Shown here: one piece after another, positions 59,647 to 64,000 of the stretch
How the letters are laid out: the number at the start of each line of letters is the position of its first letter
Position numbering within the stretch: the first letter of the stretch is position 1
Assembly (NCBI GenBank): GCA_021397835.1
Contig: JAJFZO010000724.1
Span: 905,001 to 969,000 of the forward strand
DNA length: 64,000 bases
DNA from: Moringa oleifera
Taxonomy: Eukaryota > Streptophyta > Magnoliopsida > Brassicales > Moringaceae
Direction of reading: 5' to 3'
Notes under the pieces: generated by a model
What the model was told of the DNA's origin: nothing
Databases searched by the model: none
What the model saw: the letters and a program-made list of their open reading frames with translations, nothing else
Translations under genes and position numbers: made by a program

Positions 59647-59886
59647 AATTATGCCCACTTAAGTTTTGCATAAATTTGTTGTTTTCGCGATGTTATTTGG
59701 GGGAAAAAAAGAAGAAGAGAATTTTGATATTTTGTTAAGATATTTTTAGATGATTAAATTAATAATTAAGCCGACGCAAGATTTGCATAAATTTGTTGTT
59801 TTCGTGATGTTATTTGGAAAAGAGAAGAAGAAGAGAATTTTGATATTTTGTTAAGATATTTTTTGATGATTAAATTAATAATTAAA
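59647..59886. repeat. 117-bp tandem duplication
   Basis: Two units with a 117-bp period (59,647-59,763 and 59,764-59,880) share TTTGCATAAATTTGTTGTTT and GATTAAATTAATAATTAA, with only a few substitutions in between. The close match suggests a recent duplication. Confidence 0.9.
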
Positions 59887-61880
59887 AATAATAGATATAT
59901 CGTATGGTGTTAAATATTAAAAGAAAAAGTTTCAAATGCTTGGACATGAGGTCTTGTTTTATGTTTGAAACGTCATATCTATTTATTTGTTTTAGGTGTT
60001 TTTGGTCTATGCGTTATGGTTTTATTATTGTTTTCGTTTTTAAATGCGCACAAGTGGACTGTTTATTTAGTTTCTGATTTGGGTTTATTACTTCTCCATG
60101 GACATGCATAAAGTTTATAAACATTACTTTTAAATAGAAGAAAAACAAAAAAGATTAAAATGATACAGATCAGCTAGCTTCATAAATTTGAAAGAAGTAG
60201 ATTTTATAAATTGTAATTTAGACTATATTATTGAGTGATTTTTAAGATTTTATCTGGAATAGTCAAATTTCATAATTTTAATTTGACACAAATTTAAGAC
60301 GCTAAAATCATCTGCTGCATATATAACATATATATACTAAAAAGTAACCTCTCATAAGAAGTTTCTGTGACACTAATCAAAGTTAGTGAGTTAAAATTTT
60401 TAATTTTTTCTGCATATTCCAAAATAATTACTCTTACAAAGATAAAAGTAATTACAATTGTTCCCATCATCTGAAAAAAGAGGTTTTGTCTTCGACTTCT
60501 TTTTTTTTCTTTTTTTTTTCAATAAATCAAATATATAAACTCAACATAAAGATTAAAAGGTGGCATTTGAAGCTGTTTATTATTTGTTTAATGTTGTGAT
60601 TTTAGTTTAATTGCAGACACATTAACTCTCATATGCTACTAAAAAGTCCTTTATGAGTAATAGTTTGCATTTTGAGCTAAAATCTCTTCTGTGAAGCTTA
60701 AAATGAGGTTCATTTTATTTGGGATTTTGTTAGTAGCTTTTTATCATGGAAATAAAGTATATTTTCAGAGTTTATATTTGATTTTTATTACACTCAAACA
60801 TTTTTTTTTTGGCTATAATTGTTTAGTGATAATTATAATAATCACTATTATATATATTATAAACATCTAATATGTTGTATTTTTAGTGTCTTGTATTTAA
60901 TAATCGTTATTGATAAATACATCGTAATAATTATATATATTAATAATTGAAATATATATTTTTAGCCACTATTATTTATAATTACTTTAAAATAAATTTA
61001 CAATTTTTTATTTTCAAAATTTAAAAAGTTGTGTCAAATTAAATAAAACTTATTTAAATATAATAATAATAATTATTATTAAATTAAAATACTTAACATT
61101 TGATATATAGTAAAATAAAATAAATTTTAAATTAAAATATCAATTAAAAAATAAAAAATAATATATTATTTACCAAAATATTTTTTTATTAGGATATAAA
61201 ATATCAAATGAATTTTTTTCAAGTATTTAATTTTTCAAAATAAATAATAAAAAACTTGACTAATTTTATAAATTACCAACAATCATTGTTATTGCCACAT
61301 AGTTTTAGCATGGGAGACCTACCTTATACAATTTTCTTATTATTTTACCTCATTGTTTCTTTATGTCCTATAAAACAAATATTTTGGGACATCAAAAAAT
61401 AAGAGAGAAAAAATTATAATTTATTTGTAATTTAAAAATTTTTAAATAAATTTTTATTGTAATTATTTATCAAATTAATTTTATTTAAATAAAAATAATG
61501 GAATGCATATATGTACGATAATTATTATGGTTACTTTTTGATAAAATTTTACTGTAATTATTTATCAAAATAATTTTATTTTAAAAAAAATAATGAAATG
61601 CATATAAGTACCATCATCACCATATTTATAAGATTTAATCATAAAAAAAGTGACTCAAATAGTTTATAAGAGAGTCACGTGTAACGATTACCATACTCTC
61701 TTGTTTTTCTAAAAAGATTATTTATAAATAAATAAATAAAATTTTATTAAATTATTTTGTTTGTTGCTTAAAAATATTTTATTATGTGTAAGTTGAATTT
61801 AAATATTTTGATATTTATACTATTTTTTAATTTACTACTCATATCTTTTTTAGGATTTTTAATTTCATAATATATGAATT
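59887..61880. other. AT-rich intergenic DNA
   Basis: A/T-rich with poly-T runs near 60,500 and TTATTTAATAA-type sequence from 60,830 on. I see no gene and no clear element ends. Confidence 0.55.
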
Positions 61881-61888
61881 CTGTTAAA

Positions 61889-62255
61889 ATGGTGAAAGGT
61901 ATGCGGCAGTAGGTGCTGTGCTTATTTATTGGTGAATGTGTATGTATAATAGTTATTTATAATTGTTTACAAGTGAGTTGTAATTATTTGTTATTAATTT
62001 GTAATCATAAATAGTGATTTATGCATGAAAATAATAAAATGTATTTTTAATTTGAACATAGCCCTTGGCACAGTACATATTATTAAGATGGTAAAAGAAA
62101 TTAGGCACTATGCATTAGTTATTGTTATTGGTGAATTTTTATATATAGTAGTGACTTGTGTACAATAGTGGTCTATCATTGTTTTAGAGTTAGTTATAGA
62201 TGTTTGTTAGTGATTTGGCAGTGTAAATAGTGATTTATGCATGAAAATAATAAAA
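61889..62255. repeat. Diverged direct duplication, about 200 bp
   Basis: Shared landmarks are TATTGGTGAA at 61,927 and 62,126 (offset 199) and ATAGTGATTTATGCATGAAA at 62,011 and 62,227 (offset 216). The middle is less alike. It may be a fragment of a dispersed repeat. Confidence 0.7.
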
Positions 62256-64000
62256 TATTCTTAAGTTATCTACAGATGGTAGAGGAGACCACATACAATA
62301 TTTTTGTGCCACAATGGTTTGATGCTACAATCATAAACCACTATGACCTTAATGCATTCACATCGCTGGACAAAGTGTTTACCAATTAGTAAAATGGAGT
62401 GACATTGAGGATAAGGTTTTAAAACACATGCCTTAGCTACTTCATAAGAGTGGCTTGAAATCTACTTATGTTTGGTCAAGTAATATGTAACTTGTTAATG
62501 AGGATGGTGGAGAACGATAGTTTAGTTGACAAGCTTAGTATTTCAAGCTTGTCTGGTCCATCTACAAGTTGTCTAAGGTAGATTTTGCACTAATAACAAG
62601 TTTGTATTTTGATATAGAGTCTAATCTTAATAAGTTTCTTAAAGTTTTAGGTGGCATCCACCAAAGATTTTTCTTCGTGAAGCTATTACTAGAAAGTTGT
62701 TGGATGATGTTGTAGCTACTAGTTCATTTGAGTCCATTGATGATGTTTTAAAATTTTCTTCTTTATTGATTACACAAATTTTTGTTAGGTGACTAAGACA
62801 TGGTAAAGGTGCCAATGTGGCACTTCCACTTTGTTGATGGTTTAAATTTTTTTGAGTCATTTTCATGTGGGTAGTTATCTTTAAATTTTCCATCAATGTG
62901 CAAAAGAAGGTGTTACTAAAGAATAAGGTACAATAATGTACTATCTATAGGGGTTCAACTAGACACTATGTACATTAACTTTTAACCATAAGTAGATAGT
63001 GATGTGTTATTCTATATAGAGATATAGTATACGATTGTAATGAACTATCTACAATTGATAGTTATTTAAATTAACAATAGATTAGAGTGCGTCATAATAT
63101 TATGTGCATAAAATGTTATGATAGGTGGTGTATAGTTATTTGTTTCACAAGTATAGTTTCTTATCTATTGGCAATAATAAGTTAGAATGTGTTGATTGTG
63201 AATTAGCATCTAGACTTATTAGCAAGTTAATTTTGACCATTTAAAATGCATCATCGGTTGTGTCACTAGCATAGTTACTTAGCTGTTGGCCATTGTTTGT
63301 TGTACATAGTAAATTTTACATTAGCTATAGTGATGTATATGTCATACATAGTGGGTTATGCATTTTGCATAATTACTCGTACGTTTTAGTAGATTTGATT
63401 TGCTGATTTATTTGTTTTAAAGATATATGTGATATAGATTATTCCTTCTTTTAAAACCAAAGGATTTAAGAGGGATAAAATTCTTCATATTTGCTGGTAA
63501 AAATTTAATAGTCGACTGGGTACCTTTAAGATAATTATAATTTTTACTTAATAGGTGAAACAAGTAGTTTCATTTCATTTGTTGAACTTATATGTTGCTT
63601 TATGTAACCACCCCTAACATGATATCTTTTGATAGATGGTTGCATTTACTTGTCTAACCTCATCTCCTGTAAAAAAAGGGATGTGGTATTGGATGACATT
63701 TCCGACCATCAACCAAGTGCCACATGCTATCGATGTTGAGGTATATATGTTCTTCATTCATTGTATGTTCTCACTTTAAATTCATACTTAACCATTTGTA
63801 AACACCTGATTGCTATAGTAGGCGACCATGTTAGAGAGGGAGTAACTTTCCACACTTTGGTAGCTTGTATTGATTGATTACATGATTTAATCATGGGGAG
63901 TGATTAGTGTAGAACCGAAGAGTTTTAGCAATTGATGGTGGCAATTCGATCACGATCGCATTGTCAATCCTCCTCCTCCCTTTATAATTGTAGAGATAAG
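62256..64000. other. Intergenic DNA with possible unidentified repeat
   Basis: Less AT-rich than its left neighbour. On the plus strand the reading near 62,278-62,400 gives VEETTYNIFVPQWFD and DLNAFTSLDKVF before stops, and 62,560-62,790 gives another broken reading. These could be remnants of a transposon gene, but I do not recognise the family. Nothing else is identifiable up to the window end. Confidence 0.4.

Noticed and set aside
62639..62896. 85-codon minus-strand open frame
   Set aside because: Low-complexity composition and no recognisable domain.
1..64000. CRISPR arrays, operons, rRNA or tRNA genes
   Set aside because: The sequence is plant nuclear DNA; no such array or RNA gene was seen on reading both strands. 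A tRNA scan was not run.

Overview
This is plant nuclear DNA. Genes carry many GT-AG introns, 5' UTRs carry introns, the intergenic DNA is very AT-rich, and plant LTR, CACTA and pararetroviral relics are present. The proteins read like those of a eudicot, probably a rosid; I do not name a species.

Layout. (1) 1-5.3 kb is AT-rich intergenic DNA with microsatellites and a degenerate minisatellite at about 3.4-4.6 kb. (2) 5.3-25 kb is a graveyard of nested mobile elements. The host layer is a minus-strand Ty3/gypsy retrotransposon, about 5.3-22.6 kb, in the order DUF7745/coiled-coil leader, gag, protease, reverse transcriptase, RNase H, integrase. An LTR-like repeat (9.6-11.6 kb) interrupts it between reverse transcriptase and RNase H. 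A degenerate repeat (15.93-20.66 kb) interrupts it near gag, and that repeat in turn holds a 3.5-kb CACTA transposon (16,309-19,813) with a Ulp1-type protease relic. An inverted relative of the LTR-like repeat lies at 22.8-23.9 kb, and a decayed caulimovirid reverse-transcriptase fragment at 24.4-25.0 kb. (3) 25.5-58.7 kb is a gene block with four conserved genes: eIF3 subunit c (+), a TRAF-type zinc-finger protein (-), Mediator subunit 7 (+) and a large CPSF-A/DDB1-like protein (+). (4) 58.7-64 kb is AT-rich intergenic DNA with two tandem duplications and no gene I can support.

The four genes act in core gene expression: translation initiation, transcription by RNA polymerase II, and probably RNA processing or a DDB1-like scaffold. 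Nothing shows that they are co-regulated. eIF3c and the zinc-finger gene converge; the zinc-finger gene and MED7 diverge from an upstream region of about 1 kb. All four gene models keep reading frame across every proposed splice junction, giving 921, 565, 168 and 1389 residues.

I found no clearly new biological system. The best leads are the 96-bp in-frame repeat tail on the TRAF-type protein, the CACTA termini built from many short palindromes, a frame-supported GC-AG intron in the CPSF-A-like gene, a 39-base poly-G tract in a MED7 intron, a 42-bp alternating purine-pyrimidine tract, and short overlapping uORFs before the CPSF-A-like start.
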